21,378 nt of DNA from an uncultured Christensenella sp. (GCA_910585055.1 CAJUBY010000002.1:76788-98165), one strand, 5' to 3'. Shown: positions 1-8,400, counted from the stretch's first letter. A program made the numbers and translations. The notes: a model not told the origin generated them from the sequence alone.

Positions 1-1
1 G

Positions 2-919
2 AGATCTACACAGCTTTTTGCTAAATGGACTAACAACACATATAAAGTCTATTATAAAGCCAACGGCGGACGCGGTACTATGACTCTTACGAATCACACT
101 TACGATTACGCTTCCAATCTTCGACTCAATTCATTCACGAGAACAGGTCACGACTTTATAGGTTGGGCTACTTCCGAAACAGGCACAGCAGAATATGCGG
201 ATGGAGCGAGCGTTATGAATTTAGCGAGCGGTCAAGGCGCTTCTGTAAATCTGTATGCCGTTTGGCAAGCTAAAAAATATAAAATAACATATAAAAATCT
301 TACAGAAGGAATGATAGTAAACCCGGATCAGTATACTTTCGGGATCGGGATTTATCCAATGCCCGTCATAAAAATAAAAGACCCCAACGGGCGTTATCAG
401 AATTTGGATAAGTTCTACGGCTGGTATACTTCGACAGACTTTAATACTCAGGTTACAACAATTTCAACAGAAATGACAGGCGAAATTACACTCTATGCAA
501 AATACGATTATTTTGTAATGGCGATACATGATACCGGCAAAACTTATACGGTCACAGATGCCGGAGTAAATAAAAATCCGAACTTCGATTTGGATATTTA
601 CCTTAAAAGTGTTTACTACGATAAAATTAAAGACACTACGCTGAAAAAGGTAAGGATCGAGTTTTCTTTTGATCTTTGGGAAGTGGACGACGGATATCAA
701 CATATATATATCAGAATAAAAGATTTGCCGCTTGTATCGATATGGAGCAAAAAGATAGATCACAGCGGTGGCAAAAAACCTTATACTTACACGGCAGAAT
801 TCGATATCGAAGACTTAAAAACATACGATAATCTTGTAATGTATTTCGATGCATCTGGTGCATTTTCGGATACATGGAAATTCAACAATTTTAATTTAAG
901 CGTTTATCTCGTCAACTGA
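2..919 (+). CDS. InlB-repeat surface/secreted protein, C-terminal part (5' truncated)
   Basis: The reading frame is open from base 2 and ends with TGA at 917-919, so the start lies outside the window; 305 residues are visible. The visible part opens with the end of one InlB-type (Listeria-Bacteroides) repeat, residues LFAKW, and continues with a second (YKVYYKANGGRGT ... FIGWATSETGT ... VNLYAVWQ) and a third, looser one (YKITYKN ... FYGWYTSTD ... ITLYAKYD). The last ~130 residues have no repeat signature and look like a beta-rich domain with many alternating hydrophobic and charged residues. No LPXTG sorting signal or C-terminal membrane segment is present, so any anchoring must be at the missing N-terminus. 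InlB-type repeats are typical of secreted adhesin-like proteins. The actual role is unknown. The gene is convergent with the downstream flavoprotein gene and ends just before a strong hairpin terminator. Confidence 0.8.
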   Translation, partial: RSTQLFAKWTNNTYKVYYKANGGRGTMTLTNHTYDYASNLRLNSFTRTGHDFIGWATSETGTAEYADGASVMNLASGQGASVNLYAVWQAKKYKITYKNLTEGMIVNPDQYTFGIGIYPMPVIKIKDPNGRYQNLDKFYGWYTSTDFNTQVTTISTEMTGEITLYAKYDYFVMAIHDTGKTYTVTDAGVNKNPNFDLDIYLKSVYYDKIKDTTLKKVRIEFSFDLWEVDDGYQHIYIRIKDLPLVSIWSKKIDHSGGKKPYTYTAEFDIEDLKTYDNLVMYFDASGAFSDTWKFNNFNLSVYLVN

Positions 920-969
920 CCGCACGCAGCTGTGTGCAGATATAAAAATAACAGCGGTCGGTACATAAC

Positions 970-1010
970 AACGCCGCGGAGCGTCATTACGTTCCGCGGC
1001 GTTCGCGTTT
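970..1010 (+). terminator. Intrinsic terminator after the InlB-repeat gene
   Basis: A 14-bp stem (970-983 with 990-1003, one G-T pair) closes a 6-base loop and is followed by CGCGTTTTATATT. It lies 50 bases after the stop of the InlB-repeat gene. Read on the minus strand the same hairpin lacks a T-tract, so it probably serves mainly the plus strand. Confidence 0.75.
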
Positions 1011-1094
1011 TATATTAAAATTTACGGCAATCGTAATGCGTCAATTATAGCACGGCGAATAAGCTCGGCTCTTGCGCCGGCATTCCCGTTGCGG

Positions 1095-1973
1095 TCAGCC
1101 TTTTTTGTTTAACGTTCTTATAAGTTCGGTACCGACGGTTATCCCGTCCGCAACGGCTTTGCCTATCTGTTTTATGCCTGCAGTGCAGTCGCCAACCGCA
1201 TACATTCCCGGCACGTTCGTCATGCCGTGTCCGTCGACTGTTATATTTCCGTTTTTATCGGTCATCACGCCGACGCTTTTCGCTATTTCCGAACTGCCCA
1301 AAACGCCGAGCGCGACGAAGATCCCGTCGAAGTAAAGTTTGCCGCCGTTGTCGAACTCCGCGCCCTTAACCCTGCCGTCTTCGCCAAACACGCGCGTTAT
1401 CTTGTCGGTTACGGCATTGTCTGCTTTAAAACACGGCGTATCGCCGTTTGTCAAAAGCACGGCGTCCGCGACTTTTTTGAGCACGTTATACTCGTGCTCG
1501 GCGAATTCGCCCGAACCGATGACCGCTACTCGCTTTTTTCTGTAAAAAAACGCGTCGCACACGGCGCAATAGCTTACGCCCCTGCCTTCGTACTCGGCTA
1601 TGCCCGGAATGTCCGCATGTTTCCGTCCCACGCCCGTAGCGATCACCAGCCGCCGCGATAATATTTCGCCTGCGGTCGACGTCACAATAAACAAGCTGCC
1701 GTCAAAGCTGACAAAAGTCACCTGCCCGTAAATTATTTCCGCACCGACCGACCGCGCCTGCTCTATGCCTACGTCGTACAGCGCCTTGCCCGAGATCTCG
1801 CCGGTACCGTAATAATTCTGGATGCGTTCCGCGCGGTGCAGAGCCGATCTTCCGTGATGAACGAGCGCAGTTTTAAGTCCGCCGCGCGCGGCGTACAGCG
1901 CCGCCGAAACACCGCCCGGTCCGCCGCCGACTATCGCCGCGTCGTATATCTTTACATTTTCTTTACCGTCCAT
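1095..1973 (-). CDS. Thioredoxin-reductase-like FAD-dependent oxidoreductase
   Basis: A 292-residue cytoplasmic flavoprotein of the class II pyridine-nucleotide-disulfide reductase type. The FAD motif GGGPGG is at residues 16-21, the redox pair CAVC at 136-139 (followed by DAFFYRKK, as in thioredoxin reductases), a second nucleotide-binding motif GSGEFA at 153-158, and the C-terminal FAD motif (YAVGDC) around 258-263. The expected role is passing electrons from a nicotinamide or another donor through FAD to a CxxC disulfide and then to thioredoxin or a similar protein. The HRRxxxR motif that binds the NADPH phosphate in classical TrxB is absent; the equivalent region reads VLLTNGDTPCF. This resembles a short clostridial subfamily whose electron donor may not be NADPH (inference). 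No thioredoxin gene is adjacent. The start is fixed by AAAGGGAG five bases upstream of the ATG and a consensus promoter just before it. Confidence 0.85.
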   Translation of the reverse strand: MDGKENVKIYDAAIVGGGPGGVSAALYAARGGLKTALVHHGRSALHRAERIQNYYGTGEISGKALYDVGIEQARSVGAEIIYGQVTFVSFDGSLFIVTSTAGEILSRRLVIATGVGRKHADIPGIAEYEGRGVSYCAVCDAFFYRKKRVAVIGSGEFAEHEYNVLKKVADAVLLTNGDTPCFKADNAVTDKITRVFGEDGRVKGAEFDNGGKLYFDGIFVALGVLGSSEIAKSVGVMTDKNGNITVDGHGMTNVPGMYAVGDCTAGIKQIGKAVADGITVGTELIRTLNKKG

Positions 1974-1994
1974 GTCCGCTCCCTTTCTTTATAT

Positions 1995-2023
1995 ATTATA
2001 CTCCGAGCGGAAATAAGTGTCAA
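1995..2023 (-). promoter_or_regulatory. Consensus sigma-A promoter of the thioredoxin-reductase-like gene
   Basis: On the minus strand TTGACA (2018-2023) and TATAAT (1995-2000) are separated by exactly 17 bases; both hexamers match consensus perfectly. Transcription should start near 1988, giving a very short leader of about 15 bases that still contains the ribosome site at 1979-1986. Confidence 0.85.
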
Positions 2024-2181
2024 TTTCTTTTTAAACGGTCTACGCCGCACGATATACCGCAACCGATGTTTTACCGACAAAATTCATAAGTAAGTACGAA
2101 ATTACCGTCGGCGCACGCATATTACCGCTTAAGATCCGTCTGCGGATAATATACTGCCGCGCCGATATATTTACTTAATTT

Positions 2182-2213
2182 AAAAACGCCGCAAAGTATA
2201 TCGCTTTACGGCG
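2182..2213 (-). terminator. Intrinsic terminator of the fakB-fakA operon
   Basis: On the minus strand a 10-bp stem with one mismatch (2204-2213 with 2187-2196) and a 7-base loop is followed directly by GTTTTTAAATT. It lies about 60 bases beyond the fakA stop and upstream of the next promoter, so the kinase operon and the flavoprotein gene are separate units. Confidence 0.8.
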
Positions 2214-2274
2214 CTAGCACGATCTCGGGATTTATGTCGGCGCAGCGAACGGCGGTCAAACGTCGACGCTTGGG

Positions 2275-3939
2275 TCATTCCACAACGAATATAAACGAAT
2301 AAACGTCCTGACCGCCGTCGAATTCGTAAAATTCCATATCCGGATATTTTACCGCGACATATTCGCCTATCCTTGCGGCGAGCGCTTCGTCGGCGTGTTC
2401 TTTGCCGCGCACCGCGATTATTATGGATCTGTCCGTCTTGTCGATCCCGTCCAAAAGCCGACACGACGTTTCGTAAATATCGTCCGAGTACGAAAGCAGA
2501 CGTTTACCGGCAAACCCCAGCCAATCGCCCTTTTTTATGTTTTTACCGCCGATATTGCAATCGCGCACAGAGTACGTTACAAGTCCCGTCTCGACCTCCG
2601 CGACAGCCGTGTCGAACGCCGCCTTTATCGTTGCGGTATCGTCCGAAGAATAGTCGAGCATGGACAGCGCCGCATAGCCCTCGGCAAGGGTCTTGCTGTT
2701 TATTACCACTATCTCCGACTTGCCGTAAAGCTCCGCCGCCTGATTCGCGGTCATGATTATATTGGAATTGTTGGGAAACACGAATACGACCTGCGCGTCT
2801 ACTTCGTCGAACGCGGAAATAAAATCCTGCGCGGACGGATTCATCGTCTGTTTGCCGTCGACGACATAGTCCGCGCCGAGCGAAAGGAACTGTTCGATTA
2901 TCCCTGCGCCGTCCGCCACCGCGACGCACGCATACTTGCGTTTTTCTTTCTTTTCGACCCGACGTTCAAAGCGGTTGCGCACTACGGCTTCCGTGTGCTG
3001 TACCGACATGTTTTCGACCTTTACCGCGATAAGCTCGCCCACCTTCAGGCAGTATTCGATAACTTTGTTAGGCTCGAAAGTATGTACGTGCAGTTTAATG
3101 CGCGTTCCCGTTTTAAACGCGACTATTGATTCGCCGCCCATCGAGTTCAAATAATCTATCAAAGTCTGAACGTCGTACTCTTTTACATCGGTCTTGACGT
3201 TCGTAAGCTGTACGGTAAGTTCGGTGCAATACCCGAATTTCATATCGCTGTTTTCGTCGAAATCATCCGCGCCGTCTGCGGCTACGGTCGCAGCCGTTTC
3301 CGCGCCGTCTGCGTACGGCAAAACGCCGCCGCCCGTAAGCGCGCGCAGCATCCCTTCCGTTATATAAACCAAACCGGCGCCGCCGCTGTCGATAACACCG
3401 GATTCTTTAAGAACCGGCAGCAGCTCGGGAGTGCGGTCGAGCGACGCGTACATCTCGTCGAGCAACACGGTAAAATACGTCTTGAGTTCCGCGCCGTTGT
3501 CCGTCTTTTCCGCCGCGGCGCACGATTCGCGCATCACGGTAAGGATTGTGCCCTCTGTGGGCGCGACCACCGCCGAATAAGCTTTTTCGACGCCTGCCGA
3601 AAACGCGGCTTTTATATCTCCGACGCAGGCAACGCTTTTGCCCGAAAACCCGATACGCACGCCTTCGAAAAACTGCGAAAGTATTACGCCCGAATTTCCG
3701 CGTGCCGACAGCAGCATTCCGTGCGCGGCTTCGGCGGCTGCCGCGGATATGTCTTTGGCGCCTGCGGTAACTGCCGCGGCGCCGCCCTCGACGGTACGCG
3801 CCATGTTTTCGCCCGTGTCCCCGTCGGGTATTGGAAACACGTTCAGTTCGTTTACTATCCGCACATTATTGCGCAAATTGACAGCGCCGCTTTTCAGCAT
3901 TTCCGCAAAAAGCGCGCCGTCTAGGATCTTGACCGACAT
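2275..3939 (-). CDS. fakA: Fatty acid kinase subunit A (DAK2/DhaL-type kinase, YloV family)
   Basis: A 554-residue protein, close to the usual ~550 of FakA/YloV proteins. The N-terminal DhaL-like kinase domain carries the nucleotide/metal motif (N34 ... PDGDTGENM, D39 and D41) and the ARGNSGVILSQ stretch at about 79-89. A middle domain follows, and the last ~200 residues form the DegV-like C-terminal domain of this family. FakA phosphorylates fatty acids held by a FakB (DegV) protein, giving acyl-phosphate for phospholipid synthesis. The gene lies 48 bases downstream of a DegV-family gene on the same strand, which is the expected partner. The start has a good ribosome site (AGGAG, about 3950-3955). 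The stop is followed by a clear terminator. Confidence 0.9.
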   Translation of the reverse strand: MSVKILDGALFAEMLKSGAVNLRNNVRIVNELNVFPIPDGDTGENMARTVEGGAAAVTAGAKDISAAAAEAAHGMLLSARGNSGVILSQFFEGVRIGFSGKSVACVGDIKAAFSAGVEKAYSAVVAPTEGTILTVMRESCAAAEKTDNGAELKTYFTVLLDEMYASLDRTPELLPVLKESGVIDSGGAGLVYITEGMLRALTGGGVLPYADGAETAATVAADGADDFDENSDMKFGYCTELTVQLTNVKTDVKEYDVQTLIDYLNSMGGESIVAFKTGTRIKLHVHTFEPNKVIEYCLKVGELIAVKVENMSVQHTEAVVRNRFERRVEKKEKRKYACVAVADGAGIIEQFLSLGADYVVDGKQTMNPSAQDFISAFDEVDAQVVFVFPNNSNIIMTANQAAELYGKSEIVVINSKTLAEGYAALSMLDYSSDDTATIKAAFDTAVAEVETGLVTYSVRDCNIGGKNIKKGDWLGFAGKRLLSYSDDIYETSCRLLDGIDKTDRSIIIAVRGKEHADEALAARIGEYVAVKYPDMEFYEFDGGQDVYSFIFVVE

Positions 3940-3987
3940 CCGTTAGATTCTCCTGTATTCACATCGGCGATAATTAATGACCGCGGA

Positions 3988-4884
3988 TCAGTTTATCGCC
4001 GCATACCTGTTTCCGAACGCGTACAGCGCCACGGTATCGGGACCGGCAGACGCGCCGATGATCGGTCCCACAACACCGATATAAACATCCTTGGGCGCTA
4101 TTTTTGCTTTGACCTGCTCGGCGAGATACTCGGCGTCGGCTTCGCAGTCCGCGTGCATTACGAACACAGTCTGTTCCGACGCGGGCAGTTCCGCATCGAC
4201 AAACGACGCCTTAAGCATGTCGACGCATTCGTCCAATGCGTTCTTTCTGCCTTTGACTTTTTTAACCGCTTCGTTTTCGCCTTTGTCATTGCTTATAAGT
4301 ATAGGCTTAACGCCGAACAGGTTGCCGAAAAACGCCGTCGACGCTTTTACCCTGCCGGCGCGCTTGAGATATGTAAGCGATCCGACCGTACAAAACTGCA
4401 TGGACTTTTCCGCAAGCGACGCCGTCTTTTGCGCTACTTCGTCCGCGCTCAACCCCTGTGCCGCAAGCTTTGCCGCTTCTATAGTTACTATGGCTTCGCC
4501 GCCGCACGAATTTTTGGGATCGACGCACAGTATCTTCCGATCGGGATATTTTTCGGCAAGCTGTTTCGCCACCACCTGACCCATATTGTACGATCCCGAA
4601 AGCGCCGACGAACACGCCACGTAAACTATGTCGTAACCCTGTTCCAAATACATTGTAAACACGCGTTCGAATTCCTGCGCGGATACTTGCATTGTAGTTA
4701 TACGTATGCCCGAACGCATAGCGTCGTAAAACTCTTTTACCGTATACAGATCCCAGTCCGTGGAGGCGTATTTCTCTTCGCCGCTCCACATAATGCTCAT
4801 GCGCGCATAGTCGATATCGTATTTCTCGCGCATCGCCTTATCCATATCGGCACAGGAATCGGTTATTATTTTTACTTTGTTCAT
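3988..4884 (-). CDS. fakB: DegV family fatty-acid-binding protein (FakB)
   Basis: A 298-residue DegV-fold protein, usual length for FakB. Family landmarks are TDSCADM (8-14), the Thr/Ser loop TTMQVS (63-68, usually TSQPS), SSALSGSYN (92-100), LKRAGRV (173-179) and GPIIGASAGPD (273-283). FakB proteins bind a fatty acid and present its carboxylate to FakA for phosphorylation. The position that is usually His in the GAHxG motif is Ser279 here, an odd change at a residue reported to contact the carboxylate in staphylococcal FakB. The gene is first in a two-gene operon with fakA. It has a strong ribosome site (AAGGAG, 4893-4898) and a near-consensus promoter. The ligand (chain length, saturation) cannot be read from sequence. 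Confidence 0.87.
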   Translation of the reverse strand: MNKVKIITDSCADMDKAMREKYDIDYARMSIMWSGEEKYASTDWDLYTVKEFYDAMRSGIRITTMQVSAQEFERVFTMYLEQGYDIVYVACSSALSGSYNMGQVVAKQLAEKYPDRKILCVDPKNSCGGEAIVTIEAAKLAAQGLSADEVAQKTASLAEKSMQFCTVGSLTYLKRAGRVKASTAFFGNLFGVKPILISNDKGENEAVKKVKGRKNALDECVDMLKASFVDAELPASEQTVFVMHADCEADAEYLAEQVKAKIAPKDVYIGVVGPIIGASAGPDTVALYAFGNRYAAIN

Positions 4885-4935
4885 TTAATCATCTCCTTGA
4901 ATAACCGCATTTACATGTGGTAATTTGTCGATGAT

Positions 4936-4964
4936 ATGATACCAAATATCGGCATGTTTGTCAA
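4936..4964 (-). promoter_or_regulatory. Promoter of the fakB-fakA operon
   Basis: On the minus strand TTGACA (4959-4964) and TATCAT (4936-4941) are 17 bases apart. Transcription would start near 4930, about 45 bases before the fakB ATG. Confidence 0.8.
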
Positions 4965-4965
4965 T

Positions 4966-5013
4966 AGAAAAATTTACCGTCACAACGGATATAAATCCGA
5001 TTTTACGGTTGTG
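4966..5013 (-). terminator. Possible terminator after the malQ remnant
   Basis: On the minus strand a nested stem, CACAAC with GTTGTG (5008-5013 with 4981-4986) enclosing CGGAT/ATCCG (4995-4999 with 4986-4990), is followed about ten bases later by TTTTT. The gap before the T-run makes it a weak candidate. Its position between the maltodextrin genes and the fakB promoter is right for a terminator. Confidence 0.35.
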
Positions 5014-5072
5014 AATTTCAGTAAAACCGAAATACGATCGGAAAGTTGAAAAAGTACGATACAAAACATTAT

Positions 5073-5642
5073 ATCTTGTGTGTTCGGCGATCCGGTATAA
5101 ACGACAGCGGTATCATTGCCCAATATCTACAGCACTTCACAGCCTTTATCGGATCGGATCTCTATTGTCACGCCGCGACGCTTCGCATATTCCTTGAGCG
5201 CGGCTAACTGTGTGCCGTATTCGAATAGCAAAAACGCCGAATATTCGTCTCCGCAATGTTCACCATTAAAAAAATCCGAATAAGAACATGGTTTCCAAAA
5301 CCTGGAAAACGCCGTTCTAAGGAGCGCGTCGCGTTCGGCGCAGTCGAAAACATCGGACGTTTTACACTCCGCATAAGTAAGCAATCCGTCAAGTCTCAAC
5401 AGATCCAAGCTTATACAATACATAAACTCGTCCGTTTTTACGCGCATTATCCAACGTGATATACCTGTCTGCGCCAAAAAATCCACGTATGCGTACGCTT
5501 CGTCGCCCAAGCTGCCAATGCCGTATTCGTTGGGCAGCTCGGATAAACTTGTGTACACAGTACGCATTTCCGAGCGGTCATCGGTGTTTTTGCTGTCGGA
5601 GCTCTGCGCGCTTCCGCGGCGATTTTTAAAATCGAAATACAT
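5073..5642 (-). pseudogene. malQ: Decayed 4-alpha-glucanotransferase (malQ) remnant
   Basis: An open frame of 171 codons (5127-5642) preserves scattered pieces of MalQ (GH77) in order. These are a start resembling the family's SLPxxYGIGxxGxEAYxFVDFLxxxGxxxW (here SELPNEYGIGSLGDEAYAYV and onward), a LLRLDGLLTYAEC stretch resembling the region after the usual SPYQS loop, and LAALKEYAKRRGV, resembling KALKxYAxxxGI. The catalytic core is missing. After the TAG stop at 5127-5129 the same frame continues with NDTAVVYTGSPNTQD (5073-5117), clearly like the MalQ motif VVYTGTHDNDT, which normally lies about 150 residues further on. This is best read as an in-frame collapsed gene plus a stop codon. It lies 21 bases after the GH13 enzyme gene, so an intact amylase-malQ operon probably existed. 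No good ribosome site precedes the ATG. A small expressed protein cannot be excluded, but it could not be an active MalQ. Confidence 0.75.
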
Positions 5643-5663
5643 TATTGCAATTTTATGCGTATC

Positions 5664-7394
5664 CTATGCGCGCCCACCGCGCTCTCTCATAACTACCGCG
5701 CCGAATGTACCGAGGATACCGTCGGCATAATGCCGCGCGTACACGGTCTCGCCGACAGCAGGTACATCGCACGGCGCGCCGCTGCGATTGAAATACGCTT
5801 TTACCGTTTCACCGACGGTACGCCGTTCTATCACCAGCAGATCGCCGACGGCATACACGGAATATCCGCCGCTTTGAACGCTGCGCAGTCGTTTAAGCGC
5901 AAGCGCGGACTTATAATACGAAAAATATATCTCGTCCCGAGTCTCGAACGTCCAATCGAACGTTCGTCTGCAATCGGGATCGCTGCCGCCGTCCATGGGA
6001 AATTCCGTACCGTAAAATATGCACGGTATGCCGGGAAGCATTATCAATGCGACAAGCGCGGATAGTACGAGATCCGTATTTCCGCCTGCCAGCCGTAAAA
6101 ATCTGGGCGTGTCGTGATTGTCGAGAAAATTGAGCATCATGCCGTTGACCTGTTCGTAATTTTGCATGAGGATGCCGTTCAGCCGATTTGCGGCTTCTTC
6201 CGCCGACACGGCGCGCACGCCGAAATGATCTATAAGCACTTTATGCACACGGTAATTCATCACTCCGTCGAATTCGTCGCCGCGCAAATAATGGGTGTTT
6301 TCGTGCCACACTTCGCCGATCAGCAGCGCATCGGGATTAACTGTCTTTACAGCCTTTCGTAATTCCCTCCACATAGTGTGCGACACCTCGTCCGCTACGT
6401 CCAAACGCAAGCCGTCGAATCCCGATTTGATATATTCGACTGCTATGTTTATAAGATATTCGCGCACTTTTTTATTGCTTGTGTTCCATTTCGGCATATA
6501 TTTGCAATCGGCAAAGTACGCGTAGTTGCCTTTTTCGAAGTCGGGACGGTCGCCGTCTGTCAAAAAATACTCGCGGTATTGCGACGCTGCGCCGTAATTT
6601 ACGGCATCGCAAAAAAATTCGTGCGACATATCGCAATGATTGAACACCGCGTCGAGCATAACGCGCATATTGCGGTCATGCGCTTGGGTCAAAAGACAGC
6701 GCAAGTCGTCGTTGTTCCCAAACTGAGGATCGACGACTGTGTAATTCTTTATATTGTATTTGTGATTGCTGTCGGCACAGAATACAGGCGTAAGATACAG
6801 AGCATTTATGCCCGTTTCCGCAAGATAATCGAGCTTGGATATTATGCCTTTAAGATCGCCGCCGGCAAAGCAACGTGCCGTCGGGATCTCGTTCCATTCC
6901 TGAGTTATGTATCCGTCGTATTTGCCGTGATCTCCGCGGCTGAACCTGTCTACGAATATCTGATAAAATACGGCGGAATCCGTCCAGGACAGACGCTTTA
7001 CAACATCCGACTGATTAATGAACGGAAACTGAAAAAACGTATAATACGCCAAAACAAAATCATACGTTTCCGACAGCCCCGCTTCCGAATAATAATATAT
7101 CTTATCTCCCGTATCGCCACTGTCCGTCTTTTCGTACAGCTTGAATATATACGCGAAGCGCACATCGGTAAGCTTTATGTCCGTTCCGTAGTAATCGAAC
7201 AATCCGTCCGTCGATACCAAATGCATTTCCGTATGCGATCTGCTTTTGGTAAAATCGTATTTGTTATTGTACAGCAGCTCCGCGCGCGAAAAATTTTCGC
7301 CTGCCGCCACGCGCAAAATTATCCTTAAAGTGTTTTCGTCGAGTGCGTAAGCATATTCGCTTTCGGGGCGGTGATAAATGGCATACTCGTTCAT
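5664..7394 (-). CDS. Cytoplasmic neopullulanase/maltogenic amylase-type glycoside hydrolase (GH13, subfamily 20-like)
   Basis: A 576-residue enzyme without a signal peptide. Residues 1-~125 form a beta domain like the CBM34 module of cyclomaltodextrinases and neopullulanases. The GH13 barrel starts around 135 with SAVFYQIFVDRF. Motifs include DAVFNH (248-253), the nucleophile region GLRLDVADE (Asp332), the acid/base region LIGEVWHE (Glu361) and FLDNHDTPRF (Asp428); all three catalytic residues are present. It would hydrolyse imported maltodextrins, cyclodextrins or pullulan fragments to maltose and glucose in the cytoplasm. It follows the LacI regulator gene by 211 bases and precedes the malQ remnant by 21 bases. 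The start has AAAGGA upstream (7402-7407). Exact substrate preference cannot be told from sequence. Confidence 0.9.
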   Translation of the reverse strand: MNEYAIYHRPESEYAYALDENTLRIILRVAAGENFSRAELLYNNKYDFTKSRSHTEMHLVSTDGLFDYYGTDIKLTDVRFAYIFKLYEKTDSGDTGDKIYYYSEAGLSETYDFVLAYYTFFQFPFINQSDVVKRLSWTDSAVFYQIFVDRFSRGDHGKYDGYITQEWNEIPTARCFAGGDLKGIISKLDYLAETGINALYLTPVFCADSNHKYNIKNYTVVDPQFGNNDDLRCLLTQAHDRNMRVMLDAVFNHCDMSHEFFCDAVNYGAASQYREYFLTDGDRPDFEKGNYAYFADCKYMPKWNTSNKKVREYLINIAVEYIKSGFDGLRLDVADEVSHTMWRELRKAVKTVNPDALLIGEVWHENTHYLRGDEFDGVMNYRVHKVLIDHFGVRAVSAEEAANRLNGILMQNYEQVNGMMLNFLDNHDTPRFLRLAGGNTDLVLSALVALIMLPGIPCIFYGTEFPMDGGSDPDCRRTFDWTFETRDEIYFSYYKSALALKRLRSVQSGGYSVYAVGDLLVIERRTVGETVKAYFNRSGAPCDVPAVGETVYARHYADGILGTFGAVVMRERGGRA

Positions 7395-7502
7395 ATGTTT
7401 TCCTTTGTCAAAGGTTTAAGTTTAAAGCATATGCTCCGCGGCTTATAAGCGGAAGTTCATAAAAATACCGATAGCTGCAAGACGGATCCGAATTTTGTTC
7501 GG

Positions 7503-7515
7503 GTGTTTTAAACAC
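7503..7515. promoter_or_regulatory. Small palindrome upstream of the GH13 enzyme gene
   Basis: GTGTTT and AAACAC flank a single central base in the gap between the lacI-type gene and the GH13 gene. A second perfect palindrome, GCTTATAAGC, is at 7441-7450. Either could be a regulator site. Neither matches the amylase-promoter palindromes, and no consensus promoter was seen in this gap. Confidence 0.25.
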
Positions 7516-7567
7516 AGCTGCATCAATTTAAAAAACTACGACGGTAAGTATTGAGCGGTCGTCCGCA

Positions 7568-7594
7568 GAAAACAAAATAGCGCGTGCGGCGCTA
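7568..7594 (-). terminator. Intrinsic terminator after the LacI-family gene
   Basis: On the minus strand TAGCGC and GCGCTA (7589-7594 with 7578-7583) enclose five bases and are followed by TTTTGTTTTCT. It starts 12 bases after the stop codon. It suggests the regulator is transcribed separately from the GH13 gene, or that read-through is limited. Confidence 0.7.
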
Positions 7595-7605
7595 ACGCTG
7601 CCCGG

Positions 7606-8400
7606 CTATTTTACAAGCGCTCTGTGCGATACGACCTCCGCACGTTCCGTCGCTTTTTTAAGACAGTCGAGCACGGCGTCTATCCTTGCATCCGTAAGCG
7701 CCGGAGCGACGTAAAAATTTCTGTCCGACAGTTCCTCCAGCTTGGGCAGTGAAGTGTTGACAGTCACTATGTTTCCGTGCGGAACCGCGCCGAGCGAGTT
7801 GCCGCTCAAAAACACAACGTCGCCGCATATTCCGCGGATCTCGCCCTTTAACGTCTCGTTATAAGTATCCACAAGCACGACGCTGAAATCGTGCCCGAAC
7901 TCCCGTTCCCCCGCGCGCATAACTTCCGAAAAATCCTGATAAACCTGGAAAAACAATTCGTCGTTTATCTTGGCGTCTATAGTAAGCATCGGAACGTAAT
8001 TTTCTTTCGCAAGCCGGCGAAACCGCTGTTCTTCCATACCGGCGCAGACGATGGCGTCGGCAGTGTCTATCCTTGTGGCGTCGAGATGGGTACGGATCAA
8101 AAGACCGTAACCGTTTTTTTCGAGCGCTTTGCCGAACATGCGTATAAGGTCAAAGCTTTCCGCTTTCTGCAAGACCGAAGAATGTTTATCGGTCAAAAGA
8201 ATAACGTTACTGCTTTTATTATTGGCAAGCGATTGAGCCAGCTTTGACGGACGGTAATTATAAAGATTGACTATCTGCAAAACCTTTTGCTTAGTCTCCT
8301 TTGTGTACCTTTCCTCGTTGACGCCGTTTATCACGTACGACACCGTGGCTACCGACACGCCCGCTTTGCGCGCTATGTCCTTTATCGTGATTTTTGTCAT
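7606..8400 (-). CDS. LacI-family transcriptional regulator (short form)
   Basis: A 264-residue protein with a clear LacI/GalR DNA-binding head: TIKDIARKAGVSVATVSYVINGV (HTH at about 5-27) and the hinge region YNYRPSKLAQSL (48-59). The effector domain is only about 200 residues instead of the usual ~270 and looks compressed in its N-terminal lobe, so sugar binding or core folding may differ from the norm. By position between two GH13 genes it is the likely maltodextrin regulator. The matching LacI-type palindromes upstream of the amylase (18218-18231, 18303-18316) are its probable targets. Start: ATG with AAGGAAGGG upstream. The leader holds a strong hairpin. Confidence 0.88.
   Translation of the reverse strand: MTKITIKDIARKAGVSVATVSYVINGVNEERYTKETKQKVLQIVNLYNYRPSKLAQSLANNKSSNVILLTDKHSSVLQKAESFDLIRMFGKALEKNGYGLLIRTHLDATRIDTADAIVCAGMEEQRFRRLAKENYVPMLTIDAKINDELFFQVYQDFSEVMRAGEREFGHDFSVVLVDTYNETLKGEIRGICGDVVFLSGNSLGAVPHGNIVTVNTSLPKLEELSDRNFYVAPALTDARIDAVLDCLKKATERAEVVSHRALVK

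Noticed and set aside
6378..7328. 316-codon plus-strand ORF
   Set aside because: It lies wholly antisense to the GH13 enzyme gene, which has all catalytic motifs; the translation has no recognisable domain and no ribosome site.
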